A model generated the notes under the pieces. That model worked only from the letters and a program-made list of their open reading frames with translations, did not search any database and was not told where the DNA came from. A DNA stretch of 33,386 nt. It comes from Gemmatimonadaceae bacterium (lineage in GTDB: Bacteria > Gemmatimonadota > Gemmatimonadetes > Gemmatimonadales > Gemmatimonadaceae). Below are positions 7,778 to 15,854 of this stretch, piece by piece (positions within the stretch are counted from its first letter, which is position 1; each line of letters begins with the position of its first letter). The stretch lies in contig JANWIK010000087.1 of the NCBI GenBank assembly GCA_025449955.1, positions 1 through 33,386 of the forward strand, in the 5' to 3' direction. The position numbers were made by a program, and so were the translations under genes.

Positions 7778-9645
7778 CTAACTTGCCTAACGACACGGCC
7801 CTGGCGACGCCCATCGATTGGCACCGCGAGTGCGCACAGGACAGCGCGCGAGCCGCCGCACGGCTGTCCGCAGCCGGTCGGCGAATCGGACGCTATCGTT
7901 TGATCGCGTTCGCCCTCTTCGCACTCACCATCGTGTGGGGCATCGCCACGACGCCGCCCGCGATCTGGCTCTGGTGGCTCGCGTTCTTCGTGACACTCGG
8001 CGCTTTCGTGATGTTGGTGGGAGTCCATCGCCGCAACCGCGCCGCGTTCTCAGCGCTCGACCACCGGCGGGTCTATCACGAGCGCGCAGTACGGCGTATC
8101 GCCCGCGACTGGACATCGATACCGGTGCCCCGGGTGACCACCGACATCGCCGAGCATCCGTATGCTGCCGATTTGGCGATCGCCGGAAGCGCGAGCGTGC
8201 TCCAACTTCTCGACGTCGCATCCTCTGCTCCCGGTCGCCCGACGCTGGTCGATTGGCTCCTCGGCCCACCGCCGCCGGCCGCCGAGATCACGGCGCGCCA
8301 ACGTGCCGTCCAAGAACTGGCGGCGCGCGACGAACTCCGCGTCGAGCTTGGCGTTCTCGCGATTGGCGTCGGCGAGTTGAGTCCCCGGACGCTCGAGCGC
8401 TTTTGCGAGTGGGGCGAATCGGAAGCCACACTGACCGGCCACAGCGGACTCGTCTGGTCTGCTCGCGTACTCACCGCGATGATCGTGGCCGCGTGTCTGG
8501 TCCAGGCGACGGGCTTGCTGGCCCATCCGTATTGGTTAGGCATTGTCGCCTTGGCGCGTGCCTTCCGCGCCCTCGTTCGACGGCAGGCACGCAACAGCGG
8601 AACCATTCCAGGCATTTCCTTCGCTGCGTTAGGCGCGCATCGCGCCATGCTTGCCCTCGCGGCGAACAGCGCCTTCGAGGCACAGTTGCTCGCGTCGTTG
8701 GCGGCGCGGCTCCAAGAGGGATCGGGCGCCGCCACTGCCCTCGCCCGCGTGGAGCGCATCGCAGCCTGGGCGGAGGTTCGCTATTCGCCGATGCTGCACT
8801 TCGCGCTCGATTGGCTTCTTCTCTGGGACTTCCACGTCGGCGTTGCGTTCGACGCGTGGAAGCGCTCCGCAGGCCGCCATGTCAGAGGCTGGCTTGGCAC
8901 ACTCGGTGAGATCGAGGCGCTCGTCGCACTCTCGACTCTCGCTCACGATCAACCGCAGTGGACCTTCCCCGACATCCATGAGGATGATCCCGTGACGCTC
9001 GAGGCCGTTGGCCTCGCGCATCCGCTGATCGCCGACGCCCAACGCATCGCCAATGACGTCACGGTAGGCCCGCCTGGCACGTTCCTCCTCATCACCGGGT
9101 CGAACATGTCGGGCAAAAGCACGCTGCTTCGCGCCATTGGTGACAACTGCGTCCTCGCGCAGGCTGGCGGCCCTGTCTGCGCCACGCGCTATCGAGCACA
9201 CACGGTGCGCATACAGACCAGCATGCGCGTCGAAGATTCACTCGCCGACGGCGTGTCGCTTTTCATGGCAGAGCTGCGTCGGCTCAAGCGCGTCGTTGAC
9301 GCAGCGCGAGCGCGCGGGCCTGGCGAGCCGCCCGTGCTCTATCTGTTCGACGAAGTGCTACACGGTACCAACTCGTCCGAGCGACGCGTTGCAGCGCGAA
9401 TCGTCATCGGCCATCTTCTCGCGGCTGGGGCAATTGGCGCCGTCACGTCGCACGACCTGTCTCTGGCTGCCGACGGCGAAATCGAAAAGGCGGCCCGTTG
9501 TGTTTCATTCGCCGATTCCATTGACCGAAGCAGCGACACACCCGTGTTGCATTTCGACTATCAATTGCGCCAAGGGCTCGCCACGTCCACGAACGCCCTT
9601 GCCCTTCTCGATATCGTCGGCCTAGGCTCGGGCTCGCAGCCATAG
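7774..9645 (+). CDS. Membrane-anchored MutS-like ATPase
   Basis: The C-terminal ~200 residues of this 623-residue protein are a MutS-family ATPase: Walker A ITGSNMSGKS (440-449), the RIQTSMRVEDSLADGVSLFMAE region, Walker B LYLFDEVLHGTNSSER (from 523) and SHDLSLA. There is no mismatch-recognition domain. Instead the N-terminus has two membrane segments (~42-58 and ~64-84), and a further hydrophobic stretch lies near 230-265. Canonical MutS/MutS2 are soluble, so this belongs to the poorly characterised membrane-bound MutS-related proteins; DNA repair should not be assumed. It also lacks the Smr domain of MutS2. Its start overlaps the stop of the YheT-like hydrolase, suggesting a linked function. 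Confidence 0.82.
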   Translation: MTNLPNDTALATPIDWHRECAQDSARAAARLSAAGRRIGRYRLIAFALFALTIVWGIATTPPAIWLWWLAFFVTLGAFVMLVGVHRRNRAAFSALDHRRVYHERAVRRIARDWTSIPVPRVTTDIAEHPYAADLAIAGSASVLQLLDVASSAPGRPTLVDWLLGPPPPAAEITARQRAVQELAARDELRVELGVLAIGVGELSPRTLERFCEWGESEATLTGHSGLVWSARVLTAMIVAACLVQATGLLAHPYWLGIVALARAFRALVRRQARNSGTIPGISFAALGAHRAMLALAANSAFEAQLLASLAARLQEGSGAATALARVERIAAWAEVRYSPMLHFALDWLLLWDFHVGVAFDAWKRSAGRHVRGWLGTLGEIEALVALSTLAHDQPQWTFPDIHEDDPVTLEAVGLAHPLIADAQRIANDVTVGPPGTFLLITGSNMSGKSTLLRAIGDNCVLAQAGGPVCATRYRAHTVRIQTSMRVEDSLADGVSLFMAELRRLKRVVDAARARGPGEPPVLYLFDEVLHGTNSSERRVAARIVIGHLLAAGAIGAVTSHDLSLAADGEIEKAARCVSFADSIDRSSDTPVLHFDYQLRQGLATSTNALALLDIVGLGSGSQP

Positions 9646-9697
9646 CATCGCGCGCACCGTATCGCCCTGCTAACATTCCTGAACTTCGGCTCACGTC

Positions 9698-10231
9698 ATG
9701 CGCGTACTATTTCTCTCCGTCTTCATTCTCGGCCTCGTGCTCGGCGTGGTGAGCATGATCGCCGGCATCGACCGTGAGCAGCGGCGCGGTCGATGGGTGA
9801 AGTATTTCAATCTCCCCACGGTCGGTACTGCTGCTGTTCTGTTCGGCATCGTCGGCTACCCGCTCGCCAAGTACACCTCCCTGCATCCGGGCGCGTTGAT
9901 TGCGATCGCTGCTGCAGCCGCTGTGGCAGGAGGCGCCGCTATGGTCGGCGTCATCGCAGGCTGGGCGGTGCCGAGCGCAGCGCGCGACGTTCCTGACGAG
10001 CGCTACGTTTTCCAGGGACATCTCGCGCGCGTCACCCGACCTATCGATGGCGCGGTCAACGGCGAGATCGCGTTCGAAGTCGAAGGGCGCCGTCAGATAG
10101 CAACCGCCACTAGCCTCGACGGAACGTCCATTGCCGTGGACGCTGAAGTCGTCATCGAGCGACTCGAAAACGGCATCGCGTATGTGGAGCGCTGGACCAC
10201 AATCGCCAAGCAACTCGAGTTGCCGTCGTAG
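9698..10231 (+). CDS. Membrane protein with NfeD-like C-terminal domain
   Basis: The 177-residue product has three hydrophobic segments (about 3-22, 41-58 and 66-92) followed by a ~75-residue soluble C-terminal domain. That tail, with GHLARVTRPIDGAVNGEIAFEVEGRRQ and AVDAEVVIERLENGIAYVERW, looks like the small OB-fold of NfeD proteins, where a Gly-rich turn precedes strands ending in V.V....g..l.V. NfeD proteins partner with stomatins/flotillins, but none is adjacent here. The assignment is therefore a fold-level suggestion. It lies 52 bases behind the MutS-like gene on the same strand; the ribosome site before ATG 9698 is weak. Confidence 0.6.
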   Translation: MRVLFLSVFILGLVLGVVSMIAGIDREQRRGRWVKYFNLPTVGTAAVLFGIVGYPLAKYTSLHPGALIAIAAAAAVAGGAAMVGVIAGWAVPSAARDVPDERYVFQGHLARVTRPIDGAVNGEIAFEVEGRRQIATATSLDGTSIAVDAEVVIERLENGIAYVERWTTIAKQLELPS

Positions 10232-10316
10232 CTAGAACGTCGCGCGGTCGTTCACGGTTGTTGTGCTTGCGCGCGCAACCGGCACTCCGTATATGGTGCA
10301 ATACGAGGTGCGCCCC

Positions 10317-10598
10317 ATGTCGGATGCGTTGGTCTTCGGGATCGTCTTCGTAGCGTTTGTCGTCCTGCGAATCGTCGCGGCGACGATATTCTTCCTCTGC
10401 CTGCTGCCGGACGGCGACCGCTGTCCGAACTGCGACACGCCCACCCTTCGGGTGCAGTCGCGTGGATGGAACCTGCTCATGCCGTGGTTCCGCACGAGCT
10501 GGTGCTATGCCTGCAACTGGGAAGGCTTTCTCCGGAAAGGCGCGCTCTCACCGCAGCCGGAGACCAACCCTCAGCCGCGGCACGACGTCAAGACCTGA
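10317..10598 (+). CDS. Small membrane protein with CPNC/CYAC zinc-binding pair
   Basis: The 93-residue protein has one N-terminal membrane helix (about residues 6-30) followed by CPNC (36-39) and CYAC (63-66), a likely zinc ribbon, and a polar tail. No function is known to me. The ATG at 10317 has GAGGTG six bases upstream and is preferred over an earlier in-frame start. A TATATG about 25 bases upstream of the start, with TTGCGC before it, could be its own promoter. The stop is three bases from the stop of the convergent gene. Confidence 0.65.
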   Translation: MSDALVFGIVFVAFVVLRIVAATIFFLCLLPDGDRCPNCDTPTLRVQSRGWNLLMPWFRTSWCYACNWEGFLRKGALSPQPETNPQPRHDVKT

Positions 10599-10601
10599 CG
10601 C

Positions 10602-10901
10602 CTAACGCGCCGTCGTGGGACGACCGCTCACCGATACACCCAGCCACGCCGGCCAGTTACCGCTCATCTCCACGAAGTCGTCGAAGTAAACCAGACCGAC
10701 CGATTCCAAGTACTCGGTTAGGGAAACGATGGCATCGTCGGCGTGAAGCGGTCCGATCGCGACGATGTCGACTTCCACCCGAAACTCGTCGGGTGTGAGT
10801 GCGAAACGTTCGTCAATCGCGCTGCGCACCAAGCCCGCGCGCTCGAAGGATGTCTTGCGAATGAGCATCGTCGGCGCGTCGAAAGAAAGTAAGAGCGGCA
10901 T
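10602..10901 (-). CDS. Hypothetical protein, divergent from mnmG
   Basis: The reading frame gives about 99 residues beginning MPLLLSFDAPTMLIRKTSF and including an acidic central part (FRVEVDIVAIGPLHADDAIVSLTEYLESVG). I recognise no family. Codon use and third-position GC look normal, and the frame fits exactly between a convergent gene (three-base gap) and the start of mnmG, which supports it being real. The start is uncertain: a GTG at 10952 would add 17 residues, and none of the candidates has a clear ribosome site. No signal peptide or membrane segment is evident. Confidence 0.5.
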   Translation of the reverse strand: MPLLLSFDAPTMLIRKTSFERAGLVRSAIDERFALTPDEFRVEVDIVAIGPLHADDAIVSLTEYLESVGLVYFDDFVEMSGNWPAWLGVSVSGRPTTAR

Positions 10902-10980
10902 GACGGAAGTCTGCCGCCGCTCGCCCTGCGTGTCCACCGGCGCCGCGTGCACGGTCGCATAAGGCGATTAGCTTTCTGGC

Positions 10981-12984
10981 ATGACCACGCAATCGACGCA
11001 CATCGGATCGTCCTCTGTGACCGGGGCGGAGATGGATCTCGACGTCATTGTCGTTGGTGCCGGCCATGCAGGAACCGAGGCCGCCGTCGCGGCGGCGCGA
11101 CTCGGCGCCAAGGTTGGGCTTATCACAGCGGCGCTCGAGACCATCGGCCAGATGTCCTGCAATCCCGCGATCGGCGGAATTGCCAAGGGCACGGTCGCCC
11201 GTGAGGTCGACGCACTCGGCGGGATCATGGCCCGCGCCACCGACCTCGCAATGCTCCAGTTTCGGATGCTCAACAGGAGCAAGGGACCTGCGGTGTGGGC
11301 GCCGCGCGCGCAATGCGATCGCGGGCTGTATCGCCGAGCCGTGCGGACGCTGCTGGAGGAACATCCCACGTTGCACACGATCCAGGGCACCGTTGCGCGA
11401 CTGCTCATCGACTCGGACGCCCGTCGTGCGTTAGGCGTCGAGACGCTCGAGGGGCGCCGATTCACCGCGCGTGCCGTGGTGATCACGGCCGGCACGTTCT
11501 TGCGCGGCCGCATACACATTGGTACGGAGACCAAGCTTGCGGGCGGACGTGCCGGCGATGCACCGGCGATTCATCTCGCGCAGCAACTCGAGGACCTTGG
11601 TCTCGAAGTCGCGCGTTTCAAGACCGGCACTCCACCGCGCGTCGACGGCCGCTCGGTCGACCTGTCTCGGCTGCAACGACAGGACAGCGAGGTCGAAGCA
11701 TTCGACTTTTCGTGGTCCCATTTCTGGAGCGCACGGCGTCGCACTGAATCCGCAACGAGGCATCCGGATCAGTTGCCGTGCTGGATCACGTACACCGGCG
11801 CCGAAGTGAAACAAATTATCAGTGAGAACATCAACCGGTCCGCAATGTACGGCGGCGCCATCGCATCGCGTGGCCCACGCTACTGCCCCAGCGTCGAAGA
11901 CAAGATCGTGAAGTTTCCGGACGTCGAGCGCCACCAAGTTTTCCTCGAGCCGGAAGGCCACGACACGGCGGAGCTCTACGTCAACGGACTCTCGACGTCG
12001 CTTCCAGCCGAGGTACAGTTGCAGTTCTTGCATGCCGTGCCGGGATTGGAGCACGCGCGGATGACGCGCGCGGGCTACGCCATCGAATACGATTACTATC
12101 CGCCGGTTCAACTCGACGTCACGTTGCAACTCAAGTCGTTGCCCGGTGTGTATCTCGCCGGACAGATCAACGGCACCACCGGATACGAAGAGGCCGCTGC
12201 ACAGGGCGTCGTCGCCGGCATCAATGCGGCGCTCGCGGCTCGGGGTAGGGGTCCGTTCGTGCTCGGCCGAGAGACATCCTACATCGGCGTCCTCATCGAT
12301 GACTTGGTGACGCGCGGCGTCGACGAGCCGTATCGACTGTTCACGTCGCGCTCCGAGTTTCGCCTAACGGCGAGGCAGGACAACGCCGTTCGTCGCCTGT
12401 CGCCGCGCGCCATCTCGCTCGGCATGTTGTCCGAGCGCGAAATCGCCGCGGTCGAACGCCGGCTCGCCGACGAGGACGAGGCGCTTCGCCTCGCGAGAGA
12501 AACGAGCGCGGAGCCGCGGGATGTCGACGCGCTGCTGATTGCCGCCGGCAGCGCACCGCTTGCACACGCCATGCGCGTAGCGGAGTTGGCCAAGCGTCAC
12601 GGCGTATCCCTCGACGCGCTGCTACGGTCGACGGGCGTTCGCGGCGCACTGTCGCCGGACGCCGTCGGCTCCGCGGAACTGGAGCTCAAGTATGCGGGAT
12701 ACTTCGAGCGCGAGCGCATCCAGGTCGCCCGCATGCAGCGCATGGGCGATTTTCCGTTAGGCGTCGGCGTCGCGTACGCCGAGATGCAATCGCTCTCGTT
12801 CGAGGCTCGTCAGAAGTTGAGCGCCATCCGACCAATGACGCTCGCGCAGGCGGCGCGAATTCCTGGAATCAGCCCGAGTGACTTGCAGAACCTGGTGCTC
12901 GAGGTGACGAGACGCCCCGTGCCGCAAATCGCGTCGTCGGATGCCGTCGGAGATTCGGCGACCGCGATTCGGACCGACATGTGA
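10981..12984 (+). CDS. mnmG: tRNA uridine 5-carboxymethylaminomethyl modification enzyme MnmG
   Basis: MnmG (GidA) with MnmE installs the carboxymethylaminomethyl group on U34 of certain tRNAs in the cytoplasm, using FAD. The 667-residue length is slightly above the usual ~630. Visible marks are the FAD-binding [10 protein letters not shown] (26-35), SCNPAIGG, the family signatures [11 protein letters not shown] and [14 protein letters not shown], and the C-terminal helical domain ending in [10 protein letters not shown]. An internal ATG at 11032 ([11 protein letters not shown]) would give a more typical N-terminus, so the first 17 residues are doubtful. mnmG is often next to rsmG-parA-parB; here a SIMPL gene takes the place of rsmG. 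The gene carries three copies of the dispersed 8-mer. Confidence 0.96.
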   Translation: MTTQSTHIGSSSVTGAEMDLDVIVVGAGHAGTEAAVAAARLGAKVGLITAALETIGQMSCNPAIGGIAKGTVAREVDALGGIMARATDLAMLQFRMLNRSKGPAVWAPRAQCDRGLYRRAVRTLLEEHPTLHTIQGTVARLLIDSDARRALGVETLEGRRFTARAVVITAGTFLRGRIHIGTETKLAGGRAGDAPAIHLAQQLEDLGLEVARFKTGTPPRVDGRSVDLSRLQRQDSEVEAFDFSWSHFWSARRRTESATRHPDQLPCWITYTGAEVKQIISENINRSAMYGGAIASRGPRYCPSVEDKIVKFPDVERHQVFLEPEGHDTAELYVNGLSTSLPAEVQLQFLHAVPGLEHARMTRAGYAIEYDYYPPVQLDVTLQLKSLPGVYLAGQINGTTGYEEAAAQGVVAGINAALAARGRGPFVLGRETSYIGVLIDDLVTRGVDEPYRLFTSRSEFRLTARQDNAVRRLSPRAISLGMLSEREIAAVERRLADEDEALRLARETSAEPRDVDALLIAAGSAPLAHAMRVAELAKRHGVSLDALLRSTGVRGALSPDAVGSAELELKYAGYFERERIQVARMQRMGDFPLGVGVAYAEMQSLSFEARQKLSAIRPMTLAQAARIPGISPSDLQNLVLEVTRRPVPQIASSDAVGDSATAIRTDM

Positions 12985-12986
12985 TT

Positions 12987-13007
12987 GCGGGCGACGCCCG
13001 CATTTAT
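12987..13007 (+). terminator. Short GC hairpin after mnmG, possible terminator
   Basis: GCGGGC-gac-GCCCGC (12987-13001) begins two bases after the mnmG stop and is followed by ATTTATT. The T tract is imperfect, so termination may be partial. Confidence 0.45.
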
Positions 13008-13075
13008 TGCCGAATTGCTACTTAAACGTTGGCGGCTGCTTGTCCGCCCACCAAGCTCATCACTGGAGGTGAACG

Positions 13076-13798
13076 ATGAGAGCCATCGCGCTACTCCTGG
13101 GCCTTGCCATCGCCGTCCCCCTACATGCCCAACAGGACGGGAGAAACGCAGCCGATTCTCCCGCATTCAAACCGACGGTCACCGCGAGCGGACACGGTGA
13201 AGCGCGCGTTACGCCGGACCGTGCAACGCTCTCCATCGGCGTCGAAACGAAAGGAGCCACGGCCGCACAGGCGAGCGCTGAGAACGCGCGCAAGCAGCGC
13301 GGCGTCGTCGACGCCGTCAAGGCGTTAGGCGTCGCCGACGCGCAGATCTCGACGGTCGACTACAGCGTTTATCCGGAGCAAAGCGTGCCGACGGACAAGA
13401 GCGGCAGCATGCCGCGCATCGTCGGCTACACCGTGACCAACACAGTGCGCATCGACGTGCAGCGACTCGATCAGCTCGGTGCACTCATTGACGCGGCGCT
13501 CAGCAAAGGCGCCAACGCGATCAATTCGCTGTCGTTCTTCTCGTCCAACGAAGACGATGCGCGGCGGTTGGCGCTTGCGGCGGCCGTACAACGCGCGCGC
13601 GGCGATGCTGAAGCGATGGCCAAAGGCGCCGGTGGGAACCTAGGCGACCTGATCGAAGTGACCTCGCAAACCGGAACGGGTCCCGTTCAGCCCTTCGCCG
13701 CACGCATGTCCCTCCAAGCAACCACCACTCCAATAAACCTCGGCACTCAAACGGTGTCCGCCGAAATTCTGGCGCGTTGGCTGTTCGTTAGGGATTAG
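13076..13798 (+). CDS. Periplasmic SIMPL-domain (DUF541) protein
   Basis: The 240-residue protein starts with a signal peptide (MRAIALLLGLAIAVPLHAQQ, cleavage likely after HAQ or nearby) followed by a SIMPL/DUF541 domain. Typical marks are the VTASGHGEARVTPDRATLSIGVET opening strand, the AQASAENARKQRGVVDAVKALGV helix, an IVGYTVTNTVRIDV strand and the DARRLALAAAVQRARGDAEAMAKGAG helix. The family is exported and loosely tied to oxidative stress, without a known reaction. The ATG has an excellent GGAGGTGA five bases upstream. It is set off from mnmG by a short hairpin and from parA by the 211-base parS region. Confidence 0.88.
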   Translation: MRAIALLLGLAIAVPLHAQQDGRNAADSPAFKPTVTASGHGEARVTPDRATLSIGVETKGATAAQASAENARKQRGVVDAVKALGVADAQISTVDYSVYPEQSVPTDKSGSMPRIVGYTVTNTVRIDVQRLDQLGALIDAALSKGANAINSLSFFSSNEDDARRLALAAAVQRARGDAEAMAKGAGGNLGDLIEVTSQTGTGPVQPFAARMSLQATTTPINLGTQTVSAEILARWLFVRD

Positions 13799-13830
13799 GC
13801 CATCGCTGACGTTGAACTGTCGCCTAGCTG

Positions 13831-13859
13831 TTGTAGTTGCAGCGCAGAAAGCTGATAAA
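13831..13859 (+). promoter_or_regulatory. Candidate sigma70 promoter for the par operon
   Basis: TTGTAG (13831-13836) and GATAAA (13854-13859) are separated by exactly 17 bases, in an AT-richer stretch. Transcription would start near 13866, so both parS sites would lie just downstream, inside the leader, where bound ParB could repress parAB. A TATATT near 13957 is a possible second -10 without a good -35. Confidence 0.4.
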
Positions 13860-13872
13860 AATACCAACCAGC

Positions 13873-13886
13873 GTTTCACGTGAAAC
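13873..13886. other. parS: parS centromere site 1, exact GTTTCACGTGAAAC
   Basis: This 14-base palindrome is identical to the core of the bacterial parS consensus bound by ParB. It lies 123 bases upstream of parA, so both the ligand and its binding protein are encoded together. ParB loads here as a CTP-dependent clamp. Confidence 0.97.
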
Positions 13887-13906
13887 GCCTTCTCAGAACT
13901 AACTGG

Positions 13907-13922
13907 TGTTTCACATGAAACA
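13907..13922. other. parS: parS centromere site 2, TGTTTCACATGAAACA
   Basis: This 16-base site matches the extended parS consensus except for one central base (CATG instead of CGTG), which breaks the perfect palindrome. Its centre is 35 bases from that of site 1. It may bind ParB more weakly. Confidence 0.88.
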
Positions 13923-14009
13923 CGAGATGGGCCTACCGCACGGCGGCGAACGATTATATTGGCGGCTCGCGACAGGCTGTCATAGACCCTTAGGCGGACG
14001 GAGCGACTG

Positions 14010-14846
14010 GTGGCTAGGGTCATCGCGATTGCCAATCAGAAGGGCGGCGTGGGCAAGACGACCACAGCCGTAAATCTCGCCGCAAGCTTAGCTGTGGCCG
14101 AGCAACGGACGCTATTGGTCGATGGCGATCCGCAGGGGAATGCGACGAGCGGCGTCGGCCTCGACGGCGAGCGGTTGCAGCGCACGGTGTACGACGCGCT
14201 TATCGGTGAGTGCTCGCTTTCCGAAGTGATCCTCAGATCAATCCAGTTCGCGCACCTCGACGTCGCTCCCGCCACGCCGGATCTGGCTGGCGCCGAGATC
14301 GAGCTCGTCGACCATACGCGTCGCGAGCTCGCCATGCGGGACGCGATCGCGCCGATCCGCTCGCGCTACGATTTCATTTTGATCGATTGTCCACCGTCGC
14401 TAGGTGTCCTCACCGTCAACATGCTGGCAGCCGCAGACGCCATCCTGATTCCTGTTCAGTGCGAATACTACGCGCTCGAGGGGCTGTCGCAGCTGCTGAA
14501 TACGGTGCACATGATTCAGCGAGGGCTAAACGCCGACCTAGCGATTGACGGTGTTCTACTCACGATGTACGACGCGAGGCTGAACCTGTCGCGACAAGTG
14601 GCGACGGACGCGCGGGAGTATTTCGGTCCGAAGGTTTTCGACGCTGTGATCCCTCGAAATGTGCGACTCGCGGAGGCACCTAGTTTCGGCAAGCCGATCA
14701 TCCTCTACGACGTCGCATCGGCGGGCGCGCAGGCGTACGTTAGCGTTGCACGGGAGCTCCTCGAACGATACCGCCGAAGCGGCGACTTCACGCCGGCTCT
14801 TCTTGCGAAGCCTCAGCCAGTAACGCCGCAAGAACAGTCTGAGTGA
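14010..14846 (+). CDS. parA: Chromosome-partitioning ATPase ParA (Soj)
   Basis: ParA is a dimeric ATPase that binds DNA non-specifically and moves ParB-parS complexes. The 278-residue protein has the deviant Walker A KGGVGKTT (11-18) with both lysines, Walker A' region LLVDGDPQGNAT, and the Walker B region FILIDCPPSLG. PSFGKPIILYD and the C-terminal helix also match Soj. It lacks an N-terminal HTH, as expected for a type Ib/chromosomal ParA. The start is GTG, supported by GGAG six bases upstream. Two parS sites precede it and parB follows after 99 bases. Confidence 0.96.
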   Translation: MARVIAIANQKGGVGKTTTAVNLAASLAVAEQRTLLVDGDPQGNATSGVGLDGERLQRTVYDALIGECSLSEVILRSIQFAHLDVAPATPDLAGAEIELVDHTRRELAMRDAIAPIRSRYDFILIDCPPSLGVLTVNMLAAADAILIPVQCEYYALEGLSQLLNTVHMIQRGLNADLAIDGVLLTMYDARLNLSRQVATDAREYFGPKVFDAVIPRNVRLAEAPSFGKPIILYDVASAGAQAYVSVARELLERYRRSGDFTPALLAKPQPVTPQEQSE

Positions 14847-14945
14847 AGCCGCCAGTCGCCCGCAGGTATTTCGGGCGCCTGGCGCGTCGAAAAGTGTCGA
14901 GGGTGAAAATGAGCGCTCCTCAGGCAATCCCACCAAGGTCCCAGC

Positions 14946-15854
14946 ATGTCAACTGAAAAGCCGCGTCGTTTGGGGCGCGGGCTCGAGGCGCTCCTGGCAT
15001 CGCGTCCAGGAGTCTCAACCACCGAGTCTGCTAACCGACATTCGCTTCAGCGGATTGCCGTATCCCAAATACATCCGAATCCATATCAGCCGCGGACCGA
15101 GTTCAAGCCAGGTGAGCTTGCCGAGCTCGAGGCCAGCCTGCGAGCGAACGGTTTGCTCCAGCCGATCGTCGTGCGGCCGAGGTCGGGGGGCGACGGGTAT
15201 GAGTTGATTGCTGGAGAGCGAAGATTGCGCGCAGCGACAAAGATCGGATGGGATGATATCCCGGCCGTCGTAAAGGAGATCGACGACCAGATGTTGCTGA
15301 CGCTGGCGTTGGTGGAGAATCTTCAGCGGTCGAACTTGAACCCGATCGAGGAGGCGCTTGGCTATCAGCGTCTGATCAGTGACTTTACATTAACGCAACA
15401 GCAGGTTGCCGAAGTCGTCGGAAAGGATCGAACGACAGTTGCTAACATATTGCGGTTATTGGCGTTACCAGAACCTGTACGCCGGATCCTCCAAGACGGC
15501 CACATCACCCTTGGACACGCCCGAGCACTGCTCGCCGTAACCGACGAACGACAGCTCACGGCGCTCGCCAACGAAATCGTCGCGCACGGACTCACTGTTC
15601 GCGATGTCGAGCAACGCGCTCGCGGCGGACAGCCCGCTCGCCCTCGACCTCGCACCCGCAGCGGAGCGAGCAAGGCGGAACCTGCACCCGCGTTGCGTCG
15701 TGCGAGTGATGAGCTTCGTCGCCGTTTCCAGACCGACGTGACCGTTTCACAACGCGATTCGGGACGCGGCGCAATCGAGATCGTCTTTTATTCCGCCGAC
15801 GATCTTGATCGATTACTCGATCTCTTACTGGGTAGCAGCCGAGACGCGATGTGA
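14946..15854 (+). CDS. parB: Chromosome-partitioning CTPase ParB (Spo0J)
   Basis: ParB binds parS and spreads as a CTP-dependent sliding clamp. The 302-residue protein begins with the RLGRGLEALL motif that contacts ParA. The CTP-binding N-domain shows NPYQPR (45-50), GERRLRA (90-96) and ENLQRSNLNPIEEA (124-137). The central HTH (TQQQVAEVVGKDRTTVANIL) recognises parS, and a short C-terminal dimerisation domain follows a Pro/Arg-rich linker. AAGG lies seven bases before the ATG. Its TGA overlaps the GTG of the next gene (15851-15854). Confidence 0.96.
   Translation: MSTEKPRRLGRGLEALLASRPGVSTTESANRHSLQRIAVSQIHPNPYQPRTEFKPGELAELEASLRANGLLQPIVVRPRSGGDGYELIAGERRLRAATKIGWDDIPAVVKEIDDQMLLTLALVENLQRSNLNPIEEALGYQRLISDFTLTQQQVAEVVGKDRTTVANILRLLALPEPVRRILQDGHITLGHARALLAVTDERQLTALANEIVAHGLTVRDVEQRARGGQPARPRPRTRSGASKAEPAPALRRASDELRRRFQTDVTVSQRDSGRGAIEIVFYSADDLDRLLDLLLGSSRDAM

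Noticed and set aside
13799-14009. Replication origin next to the par locus
   Set aside because: parS sites are clear, but I see no cluster of DnaA boxes (TTATCCACA-like) and no AT-rich unwinding element; parS alone does not mark oriC.
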